A stretch of 50,379 bases of DNA. It comes from an uncultured Clostridia bacterium (GTDB lineage: Bacteria; Bacillota; Clostridia; TANB77; CAG-508). How positions within the stretch are numbered: the stretch's first letter is position 1; each line of letters opens with the position of its first letter. The translations under genes and the position numbers were made by a program. The notes beneath the pieces were generated by a model. The model saw only the letters and a list, made by a program, of their open reading frames with translations, made no database searches and was not told the origin of the DNA. Positions 23,735 to 32,896 of the stretch are shown piece after piece. Location of the stretch: assembly GCA_910589185.1 (NCBI GenBank), contig CAJUSU010000011.1, positions 1 through 50,379 on the forward strand. Direction: 5' to 3'.

Positions 23735-26183
23735 ATTGTATTAATAAAGTTTCATTTTCTGCTAAAACCCTTGCTTCCTTGTTTGGCTTAATCTTTCCAT
23801 CTAAAATCTCTTCTGCAATCTTATCTTCTAGTACACTTTGAATTGCTCTTTTCAAAGGTCTTGCACCATAGTTAGTATCTACACCTTTTTTAGCAATCAA
23901 TTCTTTAACACTATCATCAATTTCTAATTCAATATTTTGCTCTTTCATACGTTTTTGTAATTGGTTTAGCATAATATCAATAATTTGTTTTACATCTTCA
24001 TCGGTTAGTTTATGGAATACAATAATTTCATCAATACGGTTAATAAATTCTGGTCTAAATTGCTTTTTCAATTCTCCCATAACATCTTTTTTAATGTTTT
24101 CATATTCTTTTTGTGCTTCTTCTTTTTGATTGGTGCTAGCGCTAAATCCTAGCGCATTCTTATCAGTAATCATTCTTGCACCAATGTTAGATGTCATAAT
24201 AATTACTGTATTTTTGAAATCAACAGTTCTACCTTGTGCATCTGTTAAACGTCCATCATCTAAAATTTGAAGTAACATATTCATCACATCTGGATGTGCT
24301 TTCTCCACTTCATCAAATAGAATAACAGAATATGGCTTTCTTCTAATCTTTTCTGTTAATTGCCCACCTTCATCAAATCCTACATATCCTGGAGGTGAAC
24401 CAATTAGTTTGGAAATAGAATGTGGTTCCATATATTCAGACATATCTACACGTATCATTGCATTTTCATTACCAAATAGTGCTTCAGCCAATGCTTTAGA
24501 TAACTCAGTTTTTCCTACACCTGTTGGCCCTAAGAATAAGAAAGAACCAATCGGACGATTAGGGTCTTTTAATCCTACTCTTCCTCTTCTAATTGCTTTT
24601 GCAATTGCTTCTATGGCCTCATTTTGTCCTACTACTCTTTGATGTAAAATAGTTTCTAAGTTCTTCAATTTCTCATTTTCACTTTGTGTTAATTTTTGAA
24701 CTGGTACTCCTGTCCAACTAGATACTACCTCTGCAATATCTTCTTCTGTTAAAGTTGTAACACTCTTTGTATTTTTGTTATGCCACTTTTCCTTTTCTTT
24801 GGCTAATTTTTCTTTTTCTTCTTTTACTTTATCACGAAGTTTGGCTGCTTTTTCAAAATCCTGTGAACGAATAGCATCTTCTTTATCTTTGTCTAACTCT
24901 GTAATCTTATCTTCCAACTTTTTAATAGATTCTGGTTGTGTATAAATTCTCATTTTTACACGAGAAGCCGCTTCATCTACCAAATCAATTGCTTTATCAG
25001 GCAAAAATCTATCATTAATATACCTTGTAGATAACTCAACAGATGCCTTAATTGCTTCATCTGTAATCTTTACATTATGGTGTGCTTCATATTTGTCTCG
25101 AATTCCTTTTAAAATTTGTGTTGTTTCTTCCAAAGAAGGCTCCCCTACATTGACTGGGCTAAATCTTCTTTCTAAAGCACTATCTTTTTCAATGTATTTA
25201 CGATATTCATTTAAAGTAGTAGCTCCAATAACTTGTACTTCTCCTCTTGCTAACAGTGGCTTTAAGATATTAGCTGCATCTACTGCACCTTCTGCTGAAC
25301 CTGCTCCTACAATAGTATGAACTTCATCAATAAATAGGATAACATCTCCCGCCTTTTTGACTTCTTCTAAGCACTTTTTAATTCTCTCTTCAAAGTCTCC
25401 ACGATATTTGGCACCTGCCACCATGCTAGCAATATCTAAGCTAACCACTCTTTTACTTTTTAACATCTCAGGTACATCTTCTGCAATTATTTTTTCTGCT
25501 AGACCTTCCACTACAGCTGTTTTACCAACACCCGGTTCTCCAATTAAACATGGGTTATTTTTTGTCCTTCTTGATAAAATTTGGATAACTCTTTCAATCT
25601 CTTCTTTTCTACCAATCACTGGGTCTAGATTTCCTTCCGCTGCGCGCTTGGTTAAATCAGTTCCAAATTGATTTAATGTTGGCGTTTGATTAAAGCTGCC
25701 ACGTGTTTTACTCTTTCCTTGTTTAGTACTGCTATTAACATTATCTTCTTCATTAATTACTTTAATGATTTCGTTATATAGTTTTTGTGGATCAGCTTTT
25801 AAGTCCATCATAATACGAACTGCTACACTATCCCCTTCTCGCATAATACCAATTAATAAATGTTCGGTCCCTATAAATTCAGACCCTAATTTCCTAGCTT
25901 CAATAAATGCATTTTCAATAATTCTTTTACTACGAGGGGTAAATCCAATATCTGCTACATCTTCAATCTCTTCTCCCCTACCAATTAAAATTTCTATCTC
26001 TTCTGCAATTTTATCAGCAGTAATTTCTTGTAGTTCTAATACTTTACTTGCAACTCCTGTACCCTCTTTTGTCAAGCCATATAAAACATGCTCTGTTCCT
26101 ATGTAATTATGTCCAAATTCAGCTGCAAGTTCAGCTGCAAGTTCTAGTGCCTTTTCGGCACGATTTGTAAACTTGTACATCAT
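23733..26183 (-). CDS. clpC: ATP-dependent Clp protease ATPase ClpC
   Basis: An 816-residue Hsp100 unfoldase. The N-domain repeat pair lies in residues 1-150, where GTEHVLYGL and GTEHLLIGI recur. D1 carries the Walker A GEPGVGKTAVVEGLAEK and Walker B VILFIDEVHT. The UVR-containing coiled middle domain (residues about 400-470) binds McsB. D2 carries GPTGVGKTELSKALAEA and VILFDEVEKAHPD. With ClpP it degrades unfolded and arginine-phosphorylated proteins. It is the last gene of the ctsR operon. The ATG at 26183 was chosen 10 bases after GGAG. Confidence 0.95.
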   Translation of the reverse strand: MMYKFTNRAEKALELAAELAAEFGHNYIGTEHVLYGLTKEGTGVASKVLELQEITADKIAEEIEILIGRGEEIEDVADIGFTPRSKRIIENAFIEARKLGSEFIGTEHLLIGIMREGDSVAVRIMMDLKADPQKLYNEIIKVINEEDNVNSSTKQGKSKTRGSFNQTPTLNQFGTDLTKRAAEGNLDPVIGRKEEIERVIQILSRRTKNNPCLIGEPGVGKTAVVEGLAEKIIAEDVPEMLKSKRVVSLDIASMVAGAKYRGDFEERIKKCLEEVKKAGDVILFIDEVHTIVGAGSAEGAVDAANILKPLLARGEVQVIGATTLNEYRKYIEKDSALERRFSPVNVGEPSLEETTQILKGIRDKYEAHHNVKITDEAIKASVELSTRYINDRFLPDKAIDLVDEAASRVKMRIYTQPESIKKLEDKITELDKDKEDAIRSQDFEKAAKLRDKVKEEKEKLAKEKEKWHNKNTKSVTTLTEEDIAEVVSSWTGVPVQKLTQSENEKLKNLETILHQRVVGQNEAIEAIAKAIRRGRVGLKDPNRPIGSFLFLGPTGVGKTELSKALAEALFGNENAMIRVDMSEYMEPHSISKLIGSPPGYVGFDEGGQLTEKIRRKPYSVILFDEVEKAHPDVMNMLLQILDDGRLTDAQGRTVDFKNTVIIMTSNIGARMITDKNALGFSASTNQKEEAQKEYENIKKDVMGELKKQFRPEFINRIDEIIVFHKLTDEDVKQIIDIMLNQLQKRMKEQNIELEIDDSVKELIAKKGVDTNYGARPLKRAIQSVLEDKIAEEILDGKIKPNKEARVLAENETLLIQ

Positions 26184-26215
26184 TTTGATTTTTCTCCTTT
26201 CAAACATCTAAATTG

Positions 26216-27232
26216 CTAACTTTGTATAATTTCCTTTATCACTTCTGGTCTCTTAATTTCACGTTCATATCCATCTAGTGGTTTTCCCACATACTTTTGC
26301 AAATTAGCTGGTTGGTTATATAAATACAATTTTGATATTTTACTATCATTTAACTCTTTAATAATACCCAAATCAGTCCCTAACTTTACAAAAGATAATA
26401 GCCTTTTACATTCATCAGAAGAAAGCTTCGTCGCATAAGCTAATGTTCCATAAGCACGGTACACTCTATCTTCTAAATCGATAGAATTTTTTGCTAGGTA
26501 TTTCCTTGCCATTCTCTCTTGTTCAATTACCTTTTCAGTAATAATATTTAAGTTCTTGATTATATCATTTTCTGTAATTCCTAGAGATTGTTTATTAGAA
26601 ATTTGATAAATTTCTCCTTGACTTTGTGTACCTTCTCCATAAATACCACGGATATTCATACCAAAGCCGTTGACAATATTAAAGATTTTCCCGATATTTC
26701 CTGTCATAGTTAGGGCAGGTAAATGTACCATAACAGATGCTCTCATTGCTGTTCCTACATTAGTAGGACAAGACGTTAAATATCCATATTTTTCATGAAT
26801 AGCATATGTTAATAATTTATCTACTTTTTCATCTAATTCAATGGCTAGATTCTTCAAATTTTCTAATTCTGAACCTGATGCAAACATTTGAATATGCATG
26901 TGGTCTTCTTCATTAACCATGATACAAATATTTTCTTCATCATTTAAAAGAACAGCTCCTATTTTCATTTTGTTCATAGCAAATTCTGGGCTAATGACAT
27001 GTTTCTCTACTAAGCTTACCTTTGTAATATCATCTAAATCATTTAATTCAATATACTTAAGCCCATATCCAATACTTGGTGCAACTTCTTTTAACTTTTC
27101 TAATATCTTTTTAGCTTGCTCTTTAGAATATTTTGTTGGGAATGGGACTTCTTCTAAATTTCTAGCAAGCCTTACTCTAGAACTAATAACTACATCTGAG
27201 TCTTTTCCATTTTGTAAATACCAATTTTGCAT
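26216..27232 (-). CDS. mcsB: Protein arginine kinase McsB
   Basis: A 338-residue phosphagen-kinase-like enzyme that phosphorylates arginine in proteins, marking them for ClpCP. It shows VISSRVRLARNLEEVPFP at the start, the catalytic Cys block YGYLTSCPTNVGTAMRASVM, and the nucleotide-site arginines around RGIYGEGTQ. In Bacillus McsB is activated by McsA and inhibits CtsR; the same gene order occurs here. The stop of mcsB is 32 bases before clpC. Confidence 0.95.
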   Translation of the reverse strand: MQNWYLQNGKDSDVVISSRVRLARNLEEVPFPTKYSKEQAKKILEKLKEVAPSIGYGLKYIELNDLDDITKVSLVEKHVISPEFAMNKMKIGAVLLNDEENICIMVNEEDHMHIQMFASGSELENLKNLAIELDEKVDKLLTYAIHEKYGYLTSCPTNVGTAMRASVMVHLPALTMTGNIGKIFNIVNGFGMNIRGIYGEGTQSQGEIYQISNKQSLGITENDIIKNLNIITEKVIEQERMARKYLAKNSIDLEDRVYRAYGTLAYATKLSSDECKRLLSFVKLGTDLGIIKELNDSKISKLYLYNQPANLQKYVGKPLDGYEREIKRPEVIKEIIQS

Positions 27233-27270
27233 TTTGCTTCCTCCTTTAATATGATTTGTAGGTGCTAAAG

Positions 27271-27840
27271 CTACTTATCCAACTTCTTAATTTCATCTCT
27301 AATCTTAGCTGCATCTTCATAGCGTTCTTCCTTAATAGCCTGTTTTAATTCTTCATTTAATTTGTCTATTTTTTCTTGTTTTTCATCTTTTTTTACAGGC
27401 TTTGCTGCCTTTTTATGCGCTTGTTCCACATCTTGTGCTACTTTCTTTTTGTCTACTGCTGATAACCTGCTTCTTCTTCCTACATGATTGCTAGAACCAT
27501 GGATATTCTTAAGTACAGGATCTAATACATTTGCAAAAATATCATAGCAATGACTACATCCAAATTTACCTGTATCTACAAATTCGTTATATGTCATTCC
27601 ACATTCATCACATTGTAATACTCCTGTTTTTGTAAAACTTGGTAAAATTTCTGCATCTGCTGCTACATTTAAAAAATCCCCTAAAAAGTTAGAAAAGTTA
27701 ATTGGCATATTAAAGTCCAAACTTTCTAATCCTAAACTTTGGGCACATTTATCACAAAGTGCCATTTCTTTTTTTACTCCATTAATAATTTGAGTATAAC
27801 GGAAATTCACTTCATTCTTTCCACAATTTTGACATAACAT
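27271..27840 (-). CDS. mcsA: McsB activator protein McsA
   Basis: A 189-residue protein with two zinc-binding CxxC pairs (CQNCGKNE with CDKCAQSL; CDECGMTYN with CSHCYDIF) and a C-terminal UVR motif (residues about 155-189, EELKQAIKEERYEDAAKIRD). McsA activates McsB kinase and stabilises CtsR. The ATG at 27840 is preceded by AGGAGG; the frame could start earlier at TTG 27849, but that codon touches the site. Confidence 0.93.
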   Translation of the reverse strand: MLCQNCGKNEVNFRYTQIINGVKKEMALCDKCAQSLGLESLDFNMPINFSNFLGDFLNVAADAEILPSFTKTGVLQCDECGMTYNEFVDTGKFGCSHCYDIFANVLDPVLKNIHGSSNHVGRRSRLSAVDKKKVAQDVEQAHKKAAKPVKKDEKQEKIDKLNEELKQAIKEERYEDAAKIRDEIKKLDK

Positions 27841-27853
27841 AATAATCAACCTC

Positions 27854-28303
27854 CTAGTCTTCCACTAAATTAATTAACATATTTTTTAAGATATTTGCTC
27901 TTAATATATCTTTTATCTCTTGTGGTACAATTAATACATTATCACTTGTTGCCACTTTTAAAAGTTTTGCTTCTGTTTCAGAAATGATACCCTCTGATAA
28001 GAAATTGCTGATAAAAATATCTACTTCTTGTGCTGTAATTTTATTATCTATACTACTAATAGCATGCATTAAATAATTGCTTTTTGTAATATTGACCTTT
28101 GTAATTTTAATATGCCCTCCACCACCACGTTTACTTTCTACATAATATCCTTGTGATGGCTTAAATCTAGTTGCTATAACATAGTTAATTTGAGATGGTA
28201 CACAATTAAAGTATTCCGCTAAATCATTTCTTTGTATTTCAATAGAGTCATCTTCTGAAAACATTTCCTTTATAAATTCTTCTATGACATCAGATATTCT
28301 CAC
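27854..28303 (-). CDS. ctsR: Transcriptional repressor CtsR
   Basis: A 149-residue winged-helix repressor of class III heat-shock genes. The N-terminal HTH contains IQRNDLAEYFNCVPSQINY and the glycine-rich wing is SKRGGGGHIKI. Heat and McsB-linked signals release CtsR from DNA. The start is GTG at 28303, after AAGGAAG. It heads the operon ctsR-mcsA-mcsB-clpC, which its own operator at 28361 controls. Confidence 0.95.
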   Translation of the reverse strand: MRISDVIEEFIKEMFSEDDSIEIQRNDLAEYFNCVPSQINYVIATRFKPSQGYYVESKRGGGGHIKITKVNITKSNYLMHAISSIDNKITAQEVDIFISNFLSEGIISETEAKLLKVATSDNVLIVPQEIKDILRANILKNMLINLVED

Positions 28304-28360
28304 TCCATCACTTCCTTTTCTTTGGTCATTTATTAGTATAATTCGTTATTTGTTTTAGAC

Positions 28361-28377
28361 TTTGACTTTCTTTGACC
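28361..28377 (-). promoter_or_regulatory. CtsR operator
   Basis: Minus-strand GGTCAAA-GAA-AGTCAAA matches the CtsR heptad repeat (A/GGTCAAA NAN A/GGTCAAA) at every informative position. It lies 10 bases downstream of the -10 box, so bound CtsR would block the start of transcription. Confidence 0.9.
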
Positions 28378-28386
28378 TATAATCTT

Positions 28387-28414
28387 ATTATACTCTCTTT
28401 TTTCTGTTTGTCAA
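28387..28414 (-). promoter_or_regulatory. Sigma-A promoter of the ctsR operon
   Basis: Minus-strand TTGACA (28409-28414), a 16-base spacer and TATAAT (28387-28392). Both hexamers are perfect. Confidence 0.85.
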
Positions 28415-28442
28415 TATGTTTTTTTGTGAATGTTTTGTGAAC

Positions 28443-28589
28443 TTATTTCTTTGTCATATCTTCCATCTTCTTAGCATTTTGCTTTTGATGTTCTAGAGTA
28501 AGCCAAGCAAAATAAGAGGAAACAAACTCCCCATATTTTGTCACATCTTCCCCACTTTCTATATTTCCTATTTTATCTTTTTGATTCAT
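28443..28589 (-). CDS. Small unknown protein
   Basis: A 48-residue hydrophilic protein (MNQKDKIGNIESGEDVTKYG, then EFVSSYFAWLTLEHQKQNAK). The ATG at 28589 lies 9 bases after GGGAG. It sits upstream of the ctsR promoter on the same strand. No family recognised; the codon usage and binding site support a real gene. Confidence 0.5.
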   Translation of the reverse strand: MNQKDKIGNIESGEDVTKYGEFVSSYFAWLTLEHQKQNAKKMEDMTKK

Positions 28590-28651
28590 AAACATATTCT
28601 CCCTTCATTTTTCGTGTATAAAAACTTTTCCTTGTTTTTAACCAAAAGAAA

Positions 28652-28682
28652 AGCACACTTCTATTAATAATAGTTGTGTGCA
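28652..28682 (-). terminator. Terminator of the HAD hydrolase gene
   Basis: GCACAC and GTGTGC arms with AT-rich inner stem, followed by TTTTCTTTTGG on the minus strand, 12 bases after the stop. Confidence 0.65.
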
Positions 28683-28694
28683 TTTTATATTCTT

Positions 28695-29574
28695 TTATAC
28701 TGTTAAAATATGTTTTTCAATCGATACAGCCACTCCATTTGAATTATTGTCTAAAGTTACCTCATCTGCCATTTCTTTGATATATGGTGCACTATTTCCC
28801 ATTGCAATGCCAAGCCCTGCATTTTCTAACATTGTTTGATCATTTACATTATCTCCTATTGCTATTACTTCTTCTGGTTGAATGTCTAACTTTTCAATCA
28901 GTTTTAAAATCGCGCTCCATTTATCAACATTTTGGCTACTAACCTCTGTATAATAGTATTCTAATGGATATTCTTCTGTTCCATCTTTTATAATTTTCTT
29001 TGACATGTGACCCACATCTAAAACATCTACATTTTTGACCATTTTTATTTTTTTAATAATACTACTAAAAATAATATTATTGTCATCACAAATCATCATT
29101 TTACTATAATCTTCTTCTTTTCTTTCTTTTACATATTCATAAATATCTTGTACAATATGAATATTGGTTTTCTTATCATCTGGTTTTCTACTATTTTCAT
29201 GATGATAGAAAAGCGTATTATAGTTTAATGTCTTTGTAATAATTGTATTTTCTGTATATACATTATAGTAAATGCTATTTTCTTCACAAATTTCAATTAA
29301 TTGTAATACTTTTTTCTTATCTAACAAATTTTGGTAAATAGTCTCTTGCTTTTGCAAATCATATACAATTGCACCATTTCCACAAATAATATAATGATCT
29401 GCTCCTGTTTCTTCTGCTAAATTTTTGACAGATGCTGGACTTCTTCCGGTTGTTAAAACAACCTCTACCCCTCTTTCCATTGCCTGCTTAACTGCTTGAC
29501 AATTTTTATTAGAAGCTTGCCCGATAAGTATCTAATAAAGTCCCGTCTAAATCAATTGCTACTAATTTATACAT
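28695..29574 (-). CDS. Cof-type HAD-superfamily hydrolase, contains a CGG +1 shift
   Basis: A 292-residue Cof/YidA-type sugar-phosphate phosphatase if one +1 shift is allowed. From ATG 29574 the frame reads MYKLVAIDLDGTLLDTY (motif I with the nucleophilic Asp), then CGG at 29521-29523. Skipping C continues GQASNKNCQAVKQAMERG, joining the long frame with motif II LTTGRSPASVKNL and the C-terminal GDNVNDQTMLENAGLGIAMG (motifs III/IV). Without the shift a stop comes after four codons. All catalytic motifs are intact. Substrate unknown. Confidence 0.9.
29520..29523 (-). other. CGGG: +1 shift site in the HAD gene
   Basis: In-frame CGG after TAT; the next base is G. Skipping the C (29523) gives GGG, glycine 18, and rejoins the main frame. 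Gly fits this Cof-type position (LLN-S-Y/D-G). Confidence 0.85.
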
Positions 29575-29584
29575 TTCCTCTCCT

Positions 29585-30841
29585 TTAATCTAACTTCGTT
29601 CCACATTCACCACAGAACTTTGCATCCTTATCACTTATAGCTTTACAATTTGGACATTGTTTTTTATCTTGGACTGGTTTTGCTTTTCCACAATTACTAC
29701 AAAATTTTCCATTATTCTTAGAACCACATTCGCAAGTCCATTCATCATTGTCTGCTTGCATTTCTGCTCTACCTACCATTGCTGCTTTCATTTGTTCTTG
29801 TGTTGTTTGTGGTGCATTTTCTATATTTTGCTTACTTAAATCTATTTGGCTATTTTGTGTATTCTGCCAAGGTCCATTTGCTGCTCCTCCTGTCATTCCA
29901 TTACTTGCCATATTCATCATGCCAATTCCCATGAATCCGTTGATAGAACCACTCTTATTTTCAGCAGCTTTTTGAACCGCTTCCGCATAAGCATCTACTA
30001 ACTTTCCTTGTTGTAAATGAGCATTTGAACTAAATTCATAATTATCAATTTTTGCTTCTGATTCTTCATCCAATGTTACAGATTCAACGGCAAAACATAC
30101 AATAGAAAGTCCTCTTCTTCTAATAGGCTCATCAAATACCATTTCATCCATCATTGTTCTAATTTCATCTGTTTGACTTGGCATTTCAAGCACAGGAACT
30201 TTATGTCTTTCAGAACCCAATTCATTGATTAAGTTTTGGAACACTGCGATAACTTCTGCACGCATTTGTTCTACAATTTGTTCTTTCGTATATCTATCTG
30301 CTGTTCCTGCTATTTCTTGCATAAATACTGCTGGATTACTAATCTTAAATGTATATTTCCCAAAACATTTAATTTCTACTCTCATTGGCGTTAAAGTGTT
30401 CGTCATTTGATTTGGAATTGGATGTGACCAATCTTGAAATGGAATTGGTGCAGGTGTTCCAAACTTATTATCCAATATTTCCTTTGTATTAAAGAAGAAT
30501 ACAGCTTGTTGTTTTGCAGTTGCTCCATTGTATGTAAATCTTTCCCACATCTCTTTAAATGTTTTTCCAAAATCTCCTGCAAAGAAAGATGGAGATGTTG
30601 AACTATCAAATTGATAAAATCCTTCTTCTGCTGTCGCATCAATAACCTTTCCATTATCAAAAATAACGGCACATTGTCCTGGTGCTACAATGATTGTACT
30701 TTTGTTGCTAATTACTCCATTTGGCGTTGTTTTCTTTACCATTAATACATTGTTAGGCATATCTTCACAACGAATAGCCTCTTTCCATTGATCTGCTAGG
30801 GTCCCCCCTATTGCATCTTTTGCTGCTTTAAATAATCCCAT
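29585..30841 (-). CDS. SPFH/Band-7 (YdjI-like) protein with two C-terminal zinc ribbons
   Basis: A 418-residue protein. Residues about 25-250 are an SPFH-like domain of the YdjI (virion core-like) group: VLMVKKTTPNGVISNKSTII and RVEIKCFGKYTFKISNPAVF. A glycine/alanine-rich helix follows. The end carries two zinc ribbons, CECGSKNNGKFCSNCG and CPNCKAISDKDAKFCGECG. In Bacillus the YdjFGHI operon links such proteins with PspA-type membrane stress. It lies just downstream of the Tim44-like gene, suggesting a joint membrane role. Confidence 0.85.
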   Translation of the reverse strand: MGLFKAAKDAIGGTLADQWKEAIRCEDMPNNVLMVKKTTPNGVISNKSTIIVAPGQCAVIFDNGKVIDATAEEGFYQFDSSTSPSFFAGDFGKTFKEMWERFTYNGATAKQQAVFFFNTKEILDNKFGTPAPIPFQDWSHPIPNQMTNTLTPMRVEIKCFGKYTFKISNPAVFMQEIAGTADRYTKEQIVEQMRAEVIAVFQNLINELGSERHKVPVLEMPSQTDEIRTMMDEMVFDEPIRRRGLSIVCFAVESVTLDEESEAKIDNYEFSSNAHLQQGKLVDAYAEAVQKAAENKSGSINGFMGIGMMNMASNGMTGGAANGPWQNTQNSQIDLSKQNIENAPQTTQEQMKAAMVGRAEMQADNDEWTCECGSKNNGKFCSNCGKAKPVQDKKQCPNCKAISDKDAKFCGECGTKLD

Positions 30842-30885
30842 AATCTTTCTTCCTTTCTTTTATAAAAATTGATTTATTTTTTATT

Positions 30886-31863
30886 TTAAAGTCTAACATT
30901 TTCTCTTTGTAAATTGGATAGTACCCAACTATGTTCTCCAGTAGTTATAACACTTCCACAGTAATCGCACTTTCCACTTGAAGTAATTTGCGTTGGTGCA
31001 CCACAGTTTGGACAATTCGTTGTATTTACTTCTATTGTACCTGGTTTTGTTTTCACGCCATTTTTTCTAATGAATGTTAAAAGATAAGTATTAAATTTGT
31101 CTAGCCCTTTTTCTCCTTTTAGCACTTGTTTCGTAGTAGCATCTATAATATAGTCTTCCATTCTTGAATTTAGCCTTACTGTTAGAATTTCTTTGTCACC
31201 TTCTACGCGATAATTATATAAATGAGCATAATTGACACAAATTCTATCCATCACATTAATTTGATTATTATTGATATATCCTTGTAATTGATTTTTATGC
31301 TGTTCAAATAAGCTTTCTGTTTCAAACGTCCTAATGGTAGACCAATCTCTTGCCGTCCATGCTTGTTGAAGTTTTACAAATAAGTTCTTACTCCATGCTA
31401 TGAATTCTTCTTTATTAAAAGCTGGGTCATTGACTTGAATTTTGTTTTCAATTTGTGTTTGGTTGGCCTCTAAAGAATTCATATCTTGCATAGTACGACT
31501 TGCCATTCTAGCACCAAACTCTTTATCATAACGTCTTCTTGGATTATCTTTATTTTTACTAACAGCTACACATACAATTATGATAATAATCCAGAATAAT
31601 AATGAACCAAATCCACCACCAAAGATAAAAATGCCACTACTTGAGCCATAATCATCATCATCCCAAGAGCTTCCCCAGCTGCTGCCACTATCCCATGAAG
31701 AACTTCCCCAATCACTTCCACTACTATAATCTTCAAAGCTTCCTACATCTGCATATACAGTAGTATCAAAAATCTGAATAGTTAGCATTGTCACTAATGT
31801 AACTACTATTAAAGTTGCAAAAATGCAAAGTAATAACATAAAAAAATTTTTTATTTTCTTCAT
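30886..31863 (-). CDS. Tim44-like domain membrane protein with zinc ribbon
   Basis: A 325-residue protein. A signal or first membrane helix (residues 7-31) precedes a Ser/Gly/Asp-rich exported segment, then a second helix (about 82-100), then a cytoplasmic Tim44-like domain (ARDWSTIRTFETESLFEQHK; QINVMDRICVNYAHLYNYRV) and a zinc ribbon (CPNCGAPTQITSSGKCDYCG). The Tim44-like domain binds membranes or helps assemble membrane complexes. It is upstream of the SPFH gene by 44 bases, so they probably form one operon. Confidence 0.8.
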   Translation of the reverse strand: MKKIKNFFMLLLCIFATLIVVTLVTMLTIQIFDTTVYADVGSFEDYSSGSDWGSSSWDSGSSWGSSWDDDDYGSSSGIFIFGGGFGSLLFWIIIIIVCVAVSKNKDNPRRRYDKEFGARMASRTMQDMNSLEANQTQIENKIQVNDPAFNKEEFIAWSKNLFVKLQQAWTARDWSTIRTFETESLFEQHKNQLQGYINNNQINVMDRICVNYAHLYNYRVEGDKEILTVRLNSRMEDYIIDATTKQVLKGEKGLDKFNTYLLTFIRKNGVKTKPGTIEVNTTNCPNCGAPTQITSSGKCDYCGSVITTGEHSWVLSNLQRENVRL

Positions 31864-32126
31864 CTTAAGTTACTCCTTATAGAATATATTTATAAAATCT
31901 GCTTAAAATAAATATATTCTTTATTATTGTTTTTTATTTATCAACATTATATTCTTTTTTGTAGAAATTTGTCAATGGATTTTGTTGGGACTTAAGAAAA
32001 TAAAAAATTTATAATTTCAAAAAATTTCCAGTGTATTTTCATTTTTATTGCACAACATAAATACTGAAAAAGCAATCAAATAGTTTTTTCAAATGAACAA
32101 TTATCACATTCTAGGAGGTGAAAGAT

Positions 32127-32327
32127 ATGGCAAACAACAATAGCAATTCTTCTGTAGTTCCAGAAGCTAAAGAAGCTCTTAACAAATTCAAATATGAAGT
32201 AGCTAGTGAAGTTGGTGTTAACTTAAAACAAGGTTATAACGGTGATTTATCTGCAAGAGATGCTGGTAGAATCGGTGGACAAATGGTTAAAAAGTTAATT
32301 CAACAAGCTGAAAACCAAATGAAATAG
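32127..32327 (+). CDS. Alpha/beta-type small acid-soluble spore protein (SASP)
   Basis: A 66-residue SASP. It contains KFKYEVASEVGVNLKQGYNG, with the GPR protease cleavage context (E-V at residue 28 area), and the DNA-binding block DLSARDAGRIGGQMVKKLI. SASPs coat spore DNA, protect it from UV and heat, and are degraded at germination. The ATG at 32127 follows TAGGAGGTG. This is the strongest evidence that the organism forms endospores. The gene is monocistronic and should be transcribed by sigma-G, though I found no convincing sigma-G boxes. Confidence 0.95.
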   Translation: MANNNSNSSVVPEAKEALNKFKYEVASEVGVNLKQGYNGDLSARDAGRIGGQMVKKLIQQAENQMK

Positions 32328-32369
32328 TTTCAATTAAGAAACAATCCTTGTTGTATATTCATACAACAA

Positions 32370-32416
32370 AAAAGAAACCTATTTAGATTACATATTTAGA
32401 TAGGTTTCTTTTTATA
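32370..32416 (+). terminator. Terminator of the SASP gene
   Basis: AAAGAAACCTAT pairs with ATAGGTTTCTTT around a 20-base AT-rich centre and is followed by TTATATTTATTTTTT. Confidence 0.7.
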
Positions 32417-32464
32417 TTTATTTTTTGTATTCTTGTTATGAATAGTCTTTCTTAAGTTAAACTA

Positions 32465-32896
32465 TTATTTTGCTTTCTCTATATCAATGCTAACTTCATC
32501 TTTTTTTATGGTTCCATTCACATTCAAATTCTCTGTGCCAGCATTAGTCTTATCTATTTCCATTGAAAAGTTTGTACCACCATCTTCTACTTCGTATTGC
32601 TCTATGTTATGTCCTTGACTATCTGTGTAAGCTTTTCCTTTTACTTCCTCTTGCTTTCCATTCTCTTTCACAAATATGACTTTCATTCCTTCTTTTACTT
32701 TATTTACTAGCTCCCCATTAGTCGCTGCATTTACTGTTACGAAACTACCTGCAAACATAATTACCATAACAGCAACAAATGATAACACTTGCTTTCTTTT
32801 ACTCAATTTCATTTTTTCCTCCCTTTCTAAATTAGATATAACTACTGCATTTCTAACCTTTTCTATTATTCTCTTATTCAACTCATCCTTTTCCAT
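32465..32896 (-). CDS. Membrane anti-sigma factor-like protein
   Basis: A 143-residue protein. The cytoplasmic N-terminus (residues 1-33) is a likely sigma-binding segment, one membrane helix spans about 34-56, and the extracytoplasmic part (residues 58-143) contains a DUF4179/DUF4367-like beta domain rich in charged residues. Its start overlaps the ECF sigma stop by 14 bases, typical of sigma/anti-sigma pairs. The N-terminus is short and lacks a zinc-binding HCC motif, so it is not a ZAS-type anti-sigma. Confidence 0.7.
   Translation of the reverse strand: MEKDELNKRIIEKVRNAVVISNLEREEKMKLSKRKQVLSFVAVMVIMFAGSFVTVNAATNGELVNKVKEGMKVIFVKENGKQEEVKGKAYTDSQGHNIEQYEVEDGGTNFSMEIDKTNAGTENLNVNGTIKKDEVSIDIEKAK

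Noticed and set aside
32040..32120. Sigma-G promoter for the SASP gene
   Set aside because: Candidates such as CATAAATA do not match both consensus boxes at the right spacing.
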